48,551 nucleotides of DNA. Origin: Bacteroidota bacterium. GTDB lineage: Bacteria > Bacteroidota > Ignavibacteria > Ignavibacteriales > Melioribacteraceae. This document shows, in pieces, positions 7,029 to 15,545 of this stretch (its first letter is position 1; the number at the start of each line of letters is the position of its first letter). Made by a program: the position numbers and the translations under genes. The stretch covers positions 1 through 48,551 of the forward strand of contig JAJYXU010000028.1 of NCBI GenBank assembly GCA_021801605.1, read 5' to 3'. The notes under the pieces were generated by a model that saw only the letters and a program-made list of their open reading frames with translations, was not told where the DNA came from and did no database searches.

Positions 7029-8189
7029 TTAAATAAATCTAAATGCAACTGTTGGATCTAACCGTGATGCTTTTATTGCCGGGTAAATACATGCCGTTAT
7101 TCCTACGAACAAAGAGAGTAATACTGCAATTGGAAGTGTTGTAAAATTATAAGTAAAAGAAATTAGTCCATGCATGCTAAGGAAGGGCAAAACTAATTTT
7201 GCTACTGATACACCCACAATAAACCCAAGTAAGCCGGCTGTTAAACTTGCCGCAATAACTTCTGTTAAAATGATTTTGAGAATGTGTGATTTTCTATAAC
7301 CAACCGATTTAAATATTCCAATTTCTTTGGTTCTCTCGGTTACAGAAGCGTTTACATTTGCGAATACAATTAAAAAGCTTGTAACTAACATTACCAAAGA
7401 AATTCCAAGCGAGAACCGCTCAAAACTATGAACAGCCATCATTTTCGATTCAATGTTTTGCTTGATTGGTGTAACATTTGCCGTTGGCAAAACAGATGCA
7501 GTTTGAGAAACAATATCTTCGATGGGGCAGTCGTAACACAATGCTGCCATTTCGATGATGCTAAGTTTTGCGGGTTTGTGAAATAGAGTTCGAGCAGTCA
7601 AAATATCCATAAAAATAAGAGCATCGTCTTGCGAACCGGTATTTGAAAGAATACCGGATACGACAAACCGCTGCTCTTTGATTAGGAGCGTATCATTGAT
7701 TTTGATGTGCAAAGCTTCCGCACTGTTTGAACCCACTAAAAGATTATTCGGGGAAAGGGGAGATCTTCCATTGATTATCCACCACTTTTTAAGTTTTAGT
7801 TCATCCGAAAAACGAACTCCGGCAATCAGAACATTTTTACCCTTCAGATTAACAGTCTCAAAAAGTTTAGGTGAAATGATAGATAAGTTCTTTCGGTTCT
7901 TTATCGTATTTATTTTTTGTAAATCATTTTCTGAAAGCTGCGAATTATTGAATGAAACTTCTCCCAAACTCAATCCTCCATAATTTATCATCAGTTGATC
8001 GGATTTAGGAGTAATGATAATGTTAGCTCCAAACTCATCCAAATTGATTGCAACACTTTTATTTATATTTTCGCTTACGGTAATTAGTGTTACTACAGAA
8101 GCCACGGATAGAAATAATCCGACAATCAAAAAAATTGTTTTAGCTTTTCTTCTTCTAAGACTTTGAAATGCAATAGAATATATTTTCAT
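7029..8189 (-). CDS. FtsX/MacB-like ABC permease with periplasmic CxxC
   Basis: 386 residues from the ATG at 8189 (AGAAGAG upstream); a TTG at 8210 overlapping the previous gene is less likely. One membrane helix lies at about 15-40 (KTIFLIVGLFLSVASVVTLI), a periplasmic domain at about 45-255, and three helices at about 260-380 (SLVMLVTSFLIVFANV, LTAGLLGFIVGVSVAKLVL, PIAVLLSLFVGITACIYPAI). This is MacB/FtsX topology. The periplasmic part carries ALCYDCPIEDIV, a Cys-X2-Cys that could be redox-active or bind metal. Campylobacter-type P19 loci encode two such permeases; only one is present here. It follows the DUF2318 gene directly and precedes the ATPase. Confidence 0.85.
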   Translation of the reverse strand: MKIYSIAFQSLRRRKAKTIFLIVGLFLSVASVVTLITVSENINKSVAINLDEFGANIIITPKSDQLMINYGGLSLGEVSFNNSQLSENDLQKINTIKNRKNLSIISPKLFETVNLKGKNVLIAGVRFSDELKLKKWWIINGRSPLSPNNLLVGSNSAEALHIKINDTLLIKEQRFVVSGILSNTGSQDDALIFMDILTARTLFHKPAKLSIIEMAALCYDCPIEDIVSQTASVLPTANVTPIKQNIESKMMAVHSFERFSLGISLVMLVTSFLIVFANVNASVTERTKEIGIFKSVGYRKSHILKIILTEVIAASLTAGLLGFIVGVSVAKLVLPFLSMHGLISFTYNFTTLPIAVLLSLFVGITACIYPAIKASRLDPTVAFRFI

Positions 8190-8191
8190 CG

Positions 8192-8857
8192 TTAAACTCT
8201 TCTTTTCCAATTCTCTACAAGAGCTTTTTCAATTTGTATTTCATTGCCGACAACAATACTTGGCAATGGATCGGGCGGATATTTTTCGCAAGAACCGCTG
8301 ATAGCTTTGAGATCATTGAGATTCCATGTTGTTCCGCATGAATTACAAATTAAATTGCTTCCTTTTATATGGAATTCAGTTGAGTTACATGGTTCGCACA
8401 TACTAATAGCAGTTACAACTTTGCCCTCTTCGGTTAAGTAAGCTACTATTGGAAGATCATTTGTCTTACCGCCTGCAATTTGAAAGCGAACAAATTTTTT
8501 CTCTTTTACTAAATCTAAAGGGAGAATTATTTTGTTATCCTTTACAAAAGCTAAGGTAATTGAATGGTCTAATCGTTCCTCACTATAAACCACTTTATCT
8601 GAAACAACCGGTTGTTTGTTAATAACTGATAGCTCTTTGGATAGATCATTGTTTCTAAAAAATATTAACGCACCAACTATCACTATAGTAATCAATCCGA
8701 TATATATCCAGACCCTATTAGAGTTGGCTTTGCTATTTAGAACACGTTCTTTTTTGATCGTATTATTGCTTTTCACTTTATTACCGCAGCCGGGGCAATA
8801 AACCGCTGCTTCTATTAACTTTTGTCCACAGTTTGGACAGTAAGAAACATTTATCAT
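8192..8857 (-). CDS. Zinc-ribbon, single-TM, DUF2318 cysteine-rich protein
   Basis: 221 residues in three parts. An N-terminal zinc ribbon is CPNCGQKLIEAAVYCPGCG (residues 7-25). One membrane helix lies at about 50-67 (VWIYIGLITIVIVGALIFF). A C-terminal DUF2318 domain has MCEPCNSTEFHIKG, NLICNSCGTTWNL and SGSCEKYPPDPLP. DUF2318 proteins are thought to carry a metal or Fe-S site and accompany P19/FTR1 iron uptake loci (as near Cj1660). There the domain sits in a polytopic membrane protein; here it is anchored by one helix and fused to a cytoplasmic zinc ribbon. The stop is just before the permease start and the ribosome site is AAGGTGAA. The metal is undetermined. Confidence 0.8.
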   Translation of the reverse strand: MINVSYCPNCGQKLIEAAVYCPGCGNKVKSNNTIKKERVLNSKANSNRVWIYIGLITIVIVGALIFFRNNDLSKELSVINKQPVVSDKVVYSEERLDHSITLAFVKDNKIILPLDLVKEKKFVRFQIAGGKTNDLPIVAYLTEEGKVVTAISMCEPCNSTEFHIKGSNLICNSCGTTWNLNDLKAISGSCEKYPPDPLPSIVVGNEIQIEKALVENWKRRV

Positions 8858-8865
8858 AATTCACC

Positions 8866-9819
8866 TTATATTTTTTTACCGCCGTATTTACTATTAACCA
8901 GTTCAATAACCTGCTGAACTGTATATTTATTTGCAGAAATATTTTCATCAATAAATTTTTTAACCTCTTGAGCGCCCTTAGGATGAGAGCAATTGCAATC
9001 TTTTAGTTCGTCAATTCCGCATTTGCCGCAATTACACCTAAAAGCAGAAAAGATTGTAACTCTATCTGAAACACTTGCCGTTTTGTCTAGATCACTTTTC
9101 TTATTCTCAAGATTAATAGCGGGAATTGTTATTTGGTTAGTCTCAAATATTTTTGATTTATCAACTTGTTTGAATTCTCCTGCAAATTGAGATTTTAAGA
9201 ATCCATATTTACTTGCAAGAGCAAACACTATGTTTTCTTTTTTCTGATTTCTTTCAACATATTCTCTTATGAATTGTCTTTCCTCAATTGCGCGTCCACA
9301 TTTACAAACTTCTAAAGATTCTTCATTGCAAGTACCACATGAACAGACAAACTTTGATGCGATATTAAATACTTCGGCTTCCACTAGAGGATTAGCGCTT
9401 TTTGTTTCTAAAGGATATTGACTATCAACGTCTTTCTTAAATAAAGAATTAAGCGCTACTACCGCTAGCAAAGAAACCGCTATTACTCCAATTGCAATTA
9501 ATAACGGCTTCATTCCCAGAGTTTTGTTTGCTATCTCTCTTTTACTTTTTTGAGACTGGTGGATAGTGTTTTTCTTGGTGTTCGTATTATTTTTCTTGTG
9601 ATCATTTGTTTGGGTTAAAGCTCTTCGATCATTACTTGGTTCTCCGTTAACTAACGGCTTCCCGCAAGCAATACAAAAATTATTCGATGGTAAATTTTGT
9701 ACGCCGCAAGAAGGACAAATTGATTTGTCAATCCCAATTTGATTTTTCAGTTCAGCACCACAATTGATACAAAACTTATTTTCTGTAGAATTATCTACAC
9801 CGCACTTATTGCATCGCAT
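8866..9819 (-). CDS. Double zinc-ribbon membrane protein with two CxC/CcmH-like modules
   Basis: 317 residues from the ATG at 9819, chosen because GAGGT falls six bases upstream. Two zinc ribbons open the protein (CNKCGVDNSTENKFCINCG and CPSCGVQNLPSNNFCIACG). A polar linker and one membrane helix at about 118-137 (KPLLIAIGVIAVSLLAVVAL) follow. Two related external modules come next: FVCSCGTCNEESLEVCKCG with IREYVERNQKKENIVFALASKYG (about 170-215), and FRCNCGKCGIDELKDCNCS with FIDENISANKYTVQQVIELV (about 262-313). Each has CxCGxC plus CxC and a helix pair resembling the CcmH/NrfF fold. This suggests thiol or metal handling outside the membrane. It is the first gene of the DUF2318 cluster. No characterised homologue recognised. 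Confidence 0.7.
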   Translation of the reverse strand: MRCNKCGVDNSTENKFCINCGAELKNQIGIDKSICPSCGVQNLPSNNFCIACGKPLVNGEPSNDRRALTQTNDHKKNNTNTKKNTIHQSQKSKREIANKTLGMKPLLIAIGVIAVSLLAVVALNSLFKKDVDSQYPLETKSANPLVEAEVFNIASKFVCSCGTCNEESLEVCKCGRAIEERQFIREYVERNQKKENIVFALASKYGFLKSQFAGEFKQVDKSKIFETNQITIPAINLENKKSDLDKTASVSDRVTIFSAFRCNCGKCGIDELKDCNCSHPKGAQEVKKFIDENISANKYTVQQVIELVNSKYGGKKI

Positions 9820-9841
9820 AATCAACCTCATGTATTATAAC

Positions 9842-9872
9842 GAATGCTGTCAACACTTAGCTGACAGCATTC
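9842..9872. promoter_or_regulatory. Perfect 11-bp inverted repeat between cus and DUF2318 operons
   Basis: GAATGCTGTCA, nine bases, TGACAGCATTC. It lies 22 bases upstream of the zinc-ribbon gene start and just downstream of another hairpin. Without a T-run on the minus strand it reads better as an operator dyad or an mRNA-stabilising hairpin than as a terminator. A TATAAT lies right after it on the minus strand (about 9833-9838), which would fit an operator over a promoter. Confidence 0.5.
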
Positions 9873-9885
9873 ATCTATATATAAA

Positions 9886-9910
9886 GTAGAGCAGATCATT
9901 TCTGCTCTAC
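9886..9910 (-). terminator. Hairpin terminator of the cus operon
   Basis: GTAGAGCAGA, five bases, TCTGCTCTAC, a perfect 10-bp stem overlapping the stop codon of the HMBD protein gene. On the minus strand it is followed by TTTATATATAG, a T-rich tail. It probably ends most cus transcripts, separating the RND operon from the DUF2318 cluster. Confidence 0.6.
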
Positions 9911-10402
9911 GGTATTTTTAACCTTGAAATTATGTTTGAGCAAATCCTCTTTTGCTTTTTCAAGCGTTACTTCTTTTAATTTCATTCCGCATAGCGGGCA
10001 TTCGCCTGCTTTATCAGAAATTACATTAAAGTCCATCTGATCCTGGAAGACTTTGCCATCCTTATTTTTATCAATTGATTGGAGGTCGATTTCACCTTCA
10101 TGGACAATTGAATTCATTTCATGATCCATGTTCTTCATATCATGTTTCATTTCATTCATCGTTTTAGAGGAGTCGGGTTTTGACATGCAGTCCATTTTCA
10201 TTTTATGATCCATATTTTTCATATTCATTGTGGAATCAGCATTTTGCATTTTATCATGCATCTTGGAATAATGGTTTTTCATCTTATTATGTTGATGTTT
10301 GGTTGTATCGGGCTTCTCTTGAGCCGATACCAAAGTGAATGAAATGAGCAGCATCAATAATGATGCTGCAAAGAATGTTGTTTTTCCAATTTGGTTTTTC
10401 AT
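9896..10402 (-). CDS. Secreted Met/His-rich protein with EF-hand-like and heavy-metal-binding motif
   Basis: 168 residues. A signal peptide ends near LVSAQ (about 28). The middle (about 30-100) is rich in His, Met, Asp and Lys (KHQHNKMKNHYSKMHDKMQ, MKNMDHKMKMDCM). The C-terminal 70 residues read EGEIDLQSIDKNKDGKVFQD, then QMDFNVISDKAGECPLCGMK with LKEV. DKNKDGKVF looks like an EF-hand loop and CPLCGMKLKEV is the heavy-metal-binding domain seen in CusB-type adaptors. Almost the same module ends the CusB protein encoded upstream (13804-15525), so this gene probably arose by duplication of that end. A periplasmic copper or silver chaperone for the pump, analogous to CusF, is inferred. Confidence 0.75.
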   Translation of the reverse strand: MKNQIGKTTFFAASLLMLLISFTLVSAQEKPDTTKHQHNKMKNHYSKMHDKMQNADSTMNMKNMDHKMKMDCMSKPDSSKTMNEMKHDMKNMDHEMNSIVHEGEIDLQSIDKNKDGKVFQDQMDFNVISDKAGECPLCGMKLKEVTLEKAKEDLLKHNFKVKNTVEQK

Positions 10403-10451
10403 GTTTTTTCCTTTTTTGTTTTTTAGTTAATTAATTTTCTTACTGATTTTA

Positions 10452-13400
10452 TTATTCTAAAACCAGACCGTTTTTCTTTGCTTCTTTTTTCATTTCCCAA
10501 GAACGCCAGAGGTAATAGATAACAGGGTAAACTGCCAATTCCATTAGAACAGAAGTTACAACACCACCAAGCATAGGCGCAGCAATACGTTTCATTACAT
10601 CTGCACCTGTTCCGTGACTCCACATGATTGGAGCTAAACCTGCAAGAATTACTGCTGCAGTCATTATTTTCGGTCGTACTCGTTTTACAGCGCCATGATG
10701 GATAGCATCTTTCAATCCTTTCAATCCGGTTAGCAGTCCCTTTTCTTTCCATTCTTTTAAGGCGACATCTAGATAGAGTAACATAACTACGCCGGTTTCC
10801 GCATCTAATCCTGCAAGTGCAATTATACCAACCCAAACAGCGATACTTATATTGTATCCGAGCAGATAGAGTAACCAAAAAGTACCGACAAGAGAGAATG
10901 GAACGGCAAGAAATACGATTCCAACTTTTACTAAAGATTTAGTATTTAGATAAATGATTACAAAGATGATGAACAGTGTCATCGGAATTACATAAAACAA
11001 TCTTTCTTGTGCACGCACCATATATTCGTATTCGCCGCTCCATGCAATGTTATAACCTGTGGGCAGTTTAATTTTTTCTGATACAATTTTTTGCGCATTT
11101 TTAACGTATGTGCCAACGTCAATATTTTTAATATCAACATAGACCCAGGCGTTAGGGCGTGTATCTTCACTTCTAACAACCATAGGACCTTTGCGCGGTG
11201 TAATAGTTGCAAGTTGACCGATTGGAACTTGCTCACCAATTGGCGTAGGCACTAACACTTTCTTCATCGCTTCGATATTATCTCTAAGTTCTCTGCTGTA
11301 ACGAAGGTTAACAGTGTATCTTTCTAATCCTTCAACAGTAGTTGTAACAGACATGCCACCCATAGCGGTTTGAATTACATTTTCAACGTCCTCTATTGTT
11401 AATCCGTAACGGGCTGCTTCTTTTCTATTGATTTCAATATCGAGATAATTTCCTCCAACAGATCTTTCAGCAAACGCGCTCAAAGTTCCAGGAACCTTTC
11501 TCATTACCGATTCGACTTCTTTTCCAATATCCTGCAGCGTTAATAAATCAGGCCCGGAAATTTTTATTCCAACGGGAGTTTTGATTCCAGTGCTAAGCAT
11601 GTCCGTTCTTGTTTTGATTGGCATCGTCCAGGCATTAGTAACGCCCGGAAACTGAATAGCTCTGTCCATCTCATCAATTAATTTTTGAACAGTCATACCG
11701 GGGCGCCACTCATTCTCGGGCTTCAACATTATTGTAGTTTCGACCATGTCAAGTCCTGCCGGATCAGTAGCAGTTTCTGCGCGTCCTATTTTTCCGAATA
11801 CGTGATGTACCTCGGGAAATTGTTTAATGATTTTATCAGTCTGTTGCAGTATCTCTTTTGCTTTAGTAATTGACATACCGGGCATAGTGGTAGGCATATA
11901 AAGTAAATCGCCTTCATAAAGCGGCGGCATAAATTCGGAACCAATACTTTTGAAAGGAATTATTGTTAACCCAAGAATAATCAGCGCCGTAACAAGAACA
12001 GCTTTGTTGTGCTTAATTACAAAATCAACAACAGGATGATAAATTTTAATAAGGAATCTGTTGATGGGATTCTTTTCTTCGGGTAAAATTTTACCTTTAA
12101 TCCAGTATCCCATCAAAATAGGAACAAGAGTAACTGAAAGAATTGCGGCTGCTGCCATCGAATATGTTTTTGTGAATGCCAGCGGTCTAAATAATCTTCC
12201 TTCCTGCGCTTCGAGTGTGAATACCGGGATGAAGGAAACCGTGATCACTAACAGTGAATAGAAAAGAGAAGGTCCAACCTCCTTTGAAGCGTCAATAATC
12301 AACTGCCATCTATCTTTTCTTTCTTCAGGTGGTTTTAGGGCTTCGTGCTCTATATGCTTGTGCGCGTTTTCAACCATAATTATTGCCGCATCCACCATTG
12401 CACCAATTGCAATTGCAATTCCGCTCAAAGACATTATGTTAGCATTAATACCCTGCCAGCGCATAACGATAAATGCCATAAGTATTGCTGTAGGCAGCGT
12501 AATGATCGCCACAAAAGCGCTTCGAACATGGAGCAAAAATAAAATACATATTAACGCTACAAATAAAATTTCTTCTACGAGTTTTTCTTTTAAAGTTTCG
12601 ATTGCCCGTTCGATTAAACCGGAACGGTCATATACAGATTCAATTTTTACATCTGAAGGAAGTCCGGCTTTTAATTCTTCTATTTTTTGTTTTACATTTT
12701 CAATTACCTTAAGTGCATTCTGACCGTACCTCATAACAATAATTCCACCGACAACTTCTCCTTCACCATTAGCTTCAACCAACCCTCTTCTCATTAAAGG
12801 ACCAAGAGTAACATCGGCAACATCTTTCAAATAAACGGGTGTGTTAGTTTTTTTATCTACCATCAAAGGAATAATTTTAACATCATCAATCGTTTTAATG
12901 TATCCAAGTCCGCGCACCATAAATTCCATCTCACCCATTTCAATTACTTCGCCGCCAACGTCGTTGTTCGATTTCTTAATTGCCATATCAACCATATTCA
13001 ATGGAATGTTGTAAGCAAGTAATTTTGCCGGGTCAACGGTAACTTGATATTGTTTAACATACCCTCCAATGCTTGCAACTTCTGAAACTCCATCTACAGA
13101 TGACAGAGCATATTTTAGATACCAATCTTGAATGGATCGAAGTTCCTGAAGCGATCTTGTATCTGAAGTAAGTTTATATTCGTAAACCCAGCCAACACCT
13201 GTGGCATCCGGTCCTAATGTAGGCACAATATTATTTGGAAGTCGTTTCTGTGCATAGTTCAAATACTCAAGCACTCTGCTTCTTGCCCAATAAATATCTG
13301 TTCCGTCTTCAAAAATTACATAAACTAAGGAATAACCAAAGAAGGAATATCCGCGTACTACTTTTGAACCGGGTACCGAAACCATTGCTGTTGTTAAAGG

Positions 13401-13601
13401 ATATGTAACCTGATCTTCTACTATTCTTGGCGATTGACCCGAGTATTCTGTATAAATAATTACTTGTACATCGCTCAAATCCGGTATCGCATCTACCGGT
13501 GTACTTAGCATTGAATAGATTCCGACACCGATTAAAAATAAAGTCGCAAGGATAACCATGAATTTATTTCTAATGGAAAACTCTATTATTTTTTCTAACA
13601 T
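10452..13601 (-). CDS. cusA: Heavy-metal efflux RND inner-membrane pump, CusA/CzcA family
   Basis: 1049 residues, normal length. The start MLEKIIEFSIRNKFMVILAT and TPVDAIPDLSDVQVIIYTEY are family hallmarks, as is the TM4 segment LSGIAIAIGAMVDAAIIMVE with its proton-relay Asp. Twelve membrane helices and two large periplasmic loops are present. Met-containing periplasmic segments such as QTAMGGMSV, and the company of Met-rich proteins, favour Cu(I)/Ag(I) over Zn/Co/Cd, but the metal is not proven. It would pump metal from periplasm or cytoplasm through the CusB and TolC-like partners. TTGGAGAA precedes the ATG. A 108-bp MITE-like element sits in the 202-bp gap between it and cusB; spacing elsewhere in the operon is about 20-50 bases. 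Confidence 0.95.
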   Translation of the reverse strand: MLEKIIEFSIRNKFMVILATLFLIGVGIYSMLSTPVDAIPDLSDVQVIIYTEYSGQSPRIVEDQVTYPLTTAMVSVPGSKVVRGYSFFGYSLVYVIFEDGTDIYWARSRVLEYLNYAQKRLPNNIVPTLGPDATGVGWVYEYKLTSDTRSLQELRSIQDWYLKYALSSVDGVSEVASIGGYVKQYQVTVDPAKLLAYNIPLNMVDMAIKKSNNDVGGEVIEMGEMEFMVRGLGYIKTIDDVKIIPLMVDKKTNTPVYLKDVADVTLGPLMRRGLVEANGEGEVVGGIIVMRYGQNALKVIENVKQKIEELKAGLPSDVKIESVYDRSGLIERAIETLKEKLVEEILFVALICILFLLHVRSAFVAIITLPTAILMAFIVMRWQGINANIMSLSGIAIAIGAMVDAAIIMVENAHKHIEHEALKPPEERKDRWQLIIDASKEVGPSLFYSLLVITVSFIPVFTLEAQEGRLFRPLAFTKTYSMAAAAILSVTLVPILMGYWIKGKILPEEKNPINRFLIKIYHPVVDFVIKHNKAVLVTALIILGLTIIPFKSIGSEFMPPLYEGDLLYMPTTMPGMSITKAKEILQQTDKIIKQFPEVHHVFGKIGRAETATDPAGLDMVETTIMLKPENEWRPGMTVQKLIDEMDRAIQFPGVTNAWTMPIKTRTDMLSTGIKTPVGIKISGPDLLTLQDIGKEVESVMRKVPGTLSAFAERSVGGNYLDIEINRKEAARYGLTIEDVENVIQTAMGGMSVTTTVEGLERYTVNLRYSRELRDNIEAMKKVLVPTPIGEQVPIGQLATITPRKGPMVVRSEDTRPNAWVYVDIKNIDVGTYVKNAQKIVSEKIKLPTGYNIAWSGEYEYMVRAQERLFYVIPMTLFIIFVIIYLNTKSLVKVGIVFLAVPFSLVGTFWLLYLLGYNISIAVWVGIIALAGLDAETGVVMLLYLDVALKEWKEKGLLTGLKGLKDAIHHGAVKRVRPKIMTAAVILAGLAPIMWSHGTGADVMKRIAAPMLGGVVTSVLMELAVYPVIYYLWRSWEMKKEAKKNGLVLE

Positions 13602-13682
13602 TTTTTCTCCAATAAAATTCTTTATTAATGTTTATTCATCTTCACTTCACCTTAACGCTCTCCGGAAATAGAGGGAATTTAC

Positions 13683-13790
13683 GAGGTTGTCTCATAAGTA
13701 ATTATTCAAATAAAAAATCTGCGAAAATCTGTTTAATCTGTGTTTATCAGCGGTCTATTATTTAAAAAATTTTACTTATGAGACAACCTC
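13683..13790. mobile_element. 108-bp MITE-like element, copy 1 (inside cus operon)
   Basis: Ends are the perfect 19-bp inverted repeats GAGGTTGTCTCATAAGTAA and its complement. There is no ORF. It is identical at all 108 positions to the copy at 30281-30388. Flanks are ...GGGAATTTAC and ACGGGGGTG...; removing the element and one AC leaves a plausible continuous sequence, so the target duplication may be the 2-bp AC. It sits between cusB and cusA and would add a strong hairpin to their mRNA. Confidence 0.75.
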
Positions 13791-13803
13791 ACGGGGGTGA
13801 GGG

Positions 13804-15525
13804 CTATTTTACTTTAAAACCATGTTTAATCAGATTTTCTTTCGCTTCTTTTATTGATGATTCTTTCAGAGTCATCCCACATATCGGGCATTTGCCGGGT
13901 TTATCTGAAATAACATTCCAATCCATCTGATCTTGAAAAACTTTTCCGTCTTTATTTTCATCTATCGCCTGCAAGTCTATCACTCCTTCATGTACAATCG
14001 CGCTCTTTTGGTGGTCTATGTTTTTCATGTCTTGATCTTCCATATTTTTCGTGTCGGATTTTTTAGATTTTATTTTTTCGTTCTTCTTTGGTTCATCTTT
14101 TCCGTTCATATTCATTTTGCTATGGTCTTCGATTGGTTTTTGTTCATCCATAGGTTTGCTCATATCCATTCCTTCGTGTCCTTTCATCTGCTGGATTGCC
14201 GCTTTAAGATTGCTTTCCGAATCGATTAGGAATTGTGAAGAGACAACGATTTTTTCACCTTCTTTAATACCTTCAAGCACTTGAACCAATCCGTCGGAGG
14301 CAACGCCTAACTTAACATCTCTCGGGTCGAAGTAACCACCGCCAAGAGACATTACGGCAATTGTCCTTTCACCGGAACGTATAATTGCCTGATCCGGCAC
14401 TACAACGGCATCCACAGAGATTGGCGAAACAAGTTTTACGGTTGCAAACATTCCCGGTTTGAAATTGTAATCTGAAGTGTTCTTTACTTCGGTTCTTACT
14501 TTAATCGTTTTAGTTTCTTCGTTTAAGTAGGGATAAATGTAAGTTAATGTTCCTTTGTAAGTTTTGCCGGGCAGATAGGAAAGCTCCAAGTCAACTTTTT
14601 GACCGAGTCTAATCCAGGGTAAATCGACTTGATAAACATCTGCCATTACCCAAACATCTGAAAGATCGGCAACTTTATACAATTCCATTCCAGCCATAAT
14701 TTGCTGCCCTTTGAATACCATTTTTTCTACAACCGTTCCGTTTACAGGTGAATAAATTGTAAGCGTCTTCTTCGGCGCATTATTTTTTACAATCTCATCT
14801 ATGTCTTTTTCGGAAATGTCCCAATACAATAATCTTCTCTTAGCGCTGCTCACTAATTCTTGAGCGCCGTTTTTAACGTCATCAGAACTTTTAGAAACTT
14901 TCTTTAAGTAACGGATTGCTTGCAGGTATTCTTCTTGCGTACTTACAAGTTCCGGGCTGTAAATTTCGAAGAGCGGCTGCCCTTTGCTTATGTATTTGCC
15001 GGTGTAATCAACAAACAATTTTTCTACCCAGCCCATAATTTTTGTTGTAACGGTAGTAACTTTTGTTTCGTCGTAATCAACTTTTCCTGTCGTCCTAACT
15101 ATATTATTAAGTTTTTGTCTTTTTACTGTTTCTATTCTTACACCAATATTTTGAACTGTAACCGGGTCAATCTTTATACCTTCAACATTCTCGTCACCCT
15201 CATAAACGGGCACTAGATCCATACCGCAATCCGGCGCTTTGCCGGGTTTATCCGAAGTGAACCAGGGATGCATCGGGTCCTGGTAGTAAGCAATTTTCTT
15301 TTCACCGCTTCCGCCTTTTTGCTCTGCATAGACCGCAACGTAATCCATTCCGTCCGGGGCTTTCTTTGGCGTTGGCGATGTTTGTGCCGGATCCATTGGA
15401 TTACGATAGTAAAGGACTTTTCTTTCTTTCCCATTTTCAGAAGGTGAAGTTGATTTGAATACAAGCCAGCCGATTCCTAACCCAACTACAAGAAATAAGA
15501 TAGCAGTGATAATTATTTTTTTCAT
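13804..15525 (-). CDS. cusB: Efflux RND periplasmic adaptor, CusB type, with three heavy-metal-binding motifs
   Basis: 573 residues. The N-terminal membrane anchor is IIITAILFLVVGLGIGWLVF. Two heavy-metal-binding motifs follow: YYRNPMDPAQTSPTPKKAPD with GMDYVAVY (about 39-67), where the Cys is missing, and YYQDPMHPWFTSDKPGKAPD with CGMDLVPVYE (about 79-109). The adaptor core is PVTVQNIGVRIETVKRQKL, WVEKLFVDYTGKYISKGQPL, a coiled-coil hairpin and beta-barrel (about 120-450). A charged Met-rich linker (MKGHEGMDMSKPMDEQ) leads to a C-terminal module with IDENKDGKVFQDQMDWNV and CPICGMTLKES, shared with the secreted protein at 9896. It links CusA to the outer-membrane channel and hands metal to the pump. 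GGAG precedes the ATG. Confidence 0.92.
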   Translation of the reverse strand: MKKIIITAILFLVVGLGIGWLVFKSTSPSENGKERKVLYYRNPMDPAQTSPTPKKAPDGMDYVAVYAEQKGGSGEKKIAYYQDPMHPWFTSDKPGKAPDCGMDLVPVYEGDENVEGIKIDPVTVQNIGVRIETVKRQKLNNIVRTTGKVDYDETKVTTVTTKIMGWVEKLFVDYTGKYISKGQPLFEIYSPELVSTQEEYLQAIRYLKKVSKSSDDVKNGAQELVSSAKRRLLYWDISEKDIDEIVKNNAPKKTLTIYSPVNGTVVEKMVFKGQQIMAGMELYKVADLSDVWVMADVYQVDLPWIRLGQKVDLELSYLPGKTYKGTLTYIYPYLNEETKTIKVRTEVKNTSDYNFKPGMFATVKLVSPISVDAVVVPDQAIIRSGERTIAVMSLGGGYFDPRDVKLGVASDGLVQVLEGIKEGEKIVVSSQFLIDSESNLKAAIQQMKGHEGMDMSKPMDEQKPIEDHSKMNMNGKDEPKKNEKIKSKKSDTKNMEDQDMKNIDHQKSAIVHEGVIDLQAIDENKDGKVFQDQMDWNVISDKPGKCPICGMTLKESSIKEAKENLIKHGFKVK

Positions 15526-15545
15526 TCTTTAATCTCCTTGAATAT

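Noticed and set aside
3104-9819. Complete P19/FTR1-type iron uptake locus
   Set aside because: No FTR1 permease, P19 or thioredoxin gene is present in the window; only the DUF2318, permease and ATPase parts match.
9826-9856. TTGACA and TATAAT upstream of the zinc-ribbon gene as a sigma70 promoter
   Set aside because: The spacing is about 8 bases instead of 16-18, and TTGACA is part of the inverted repeat. Only the TATAAT may be real.
10423-10878. 151-codon ORF on the minus strand in the cusA end
   Set aside because: Alternative frame of the intact cusA; its Cys/Arg-rich composition is unlike any protein family and cusA is clearly the coding frame.
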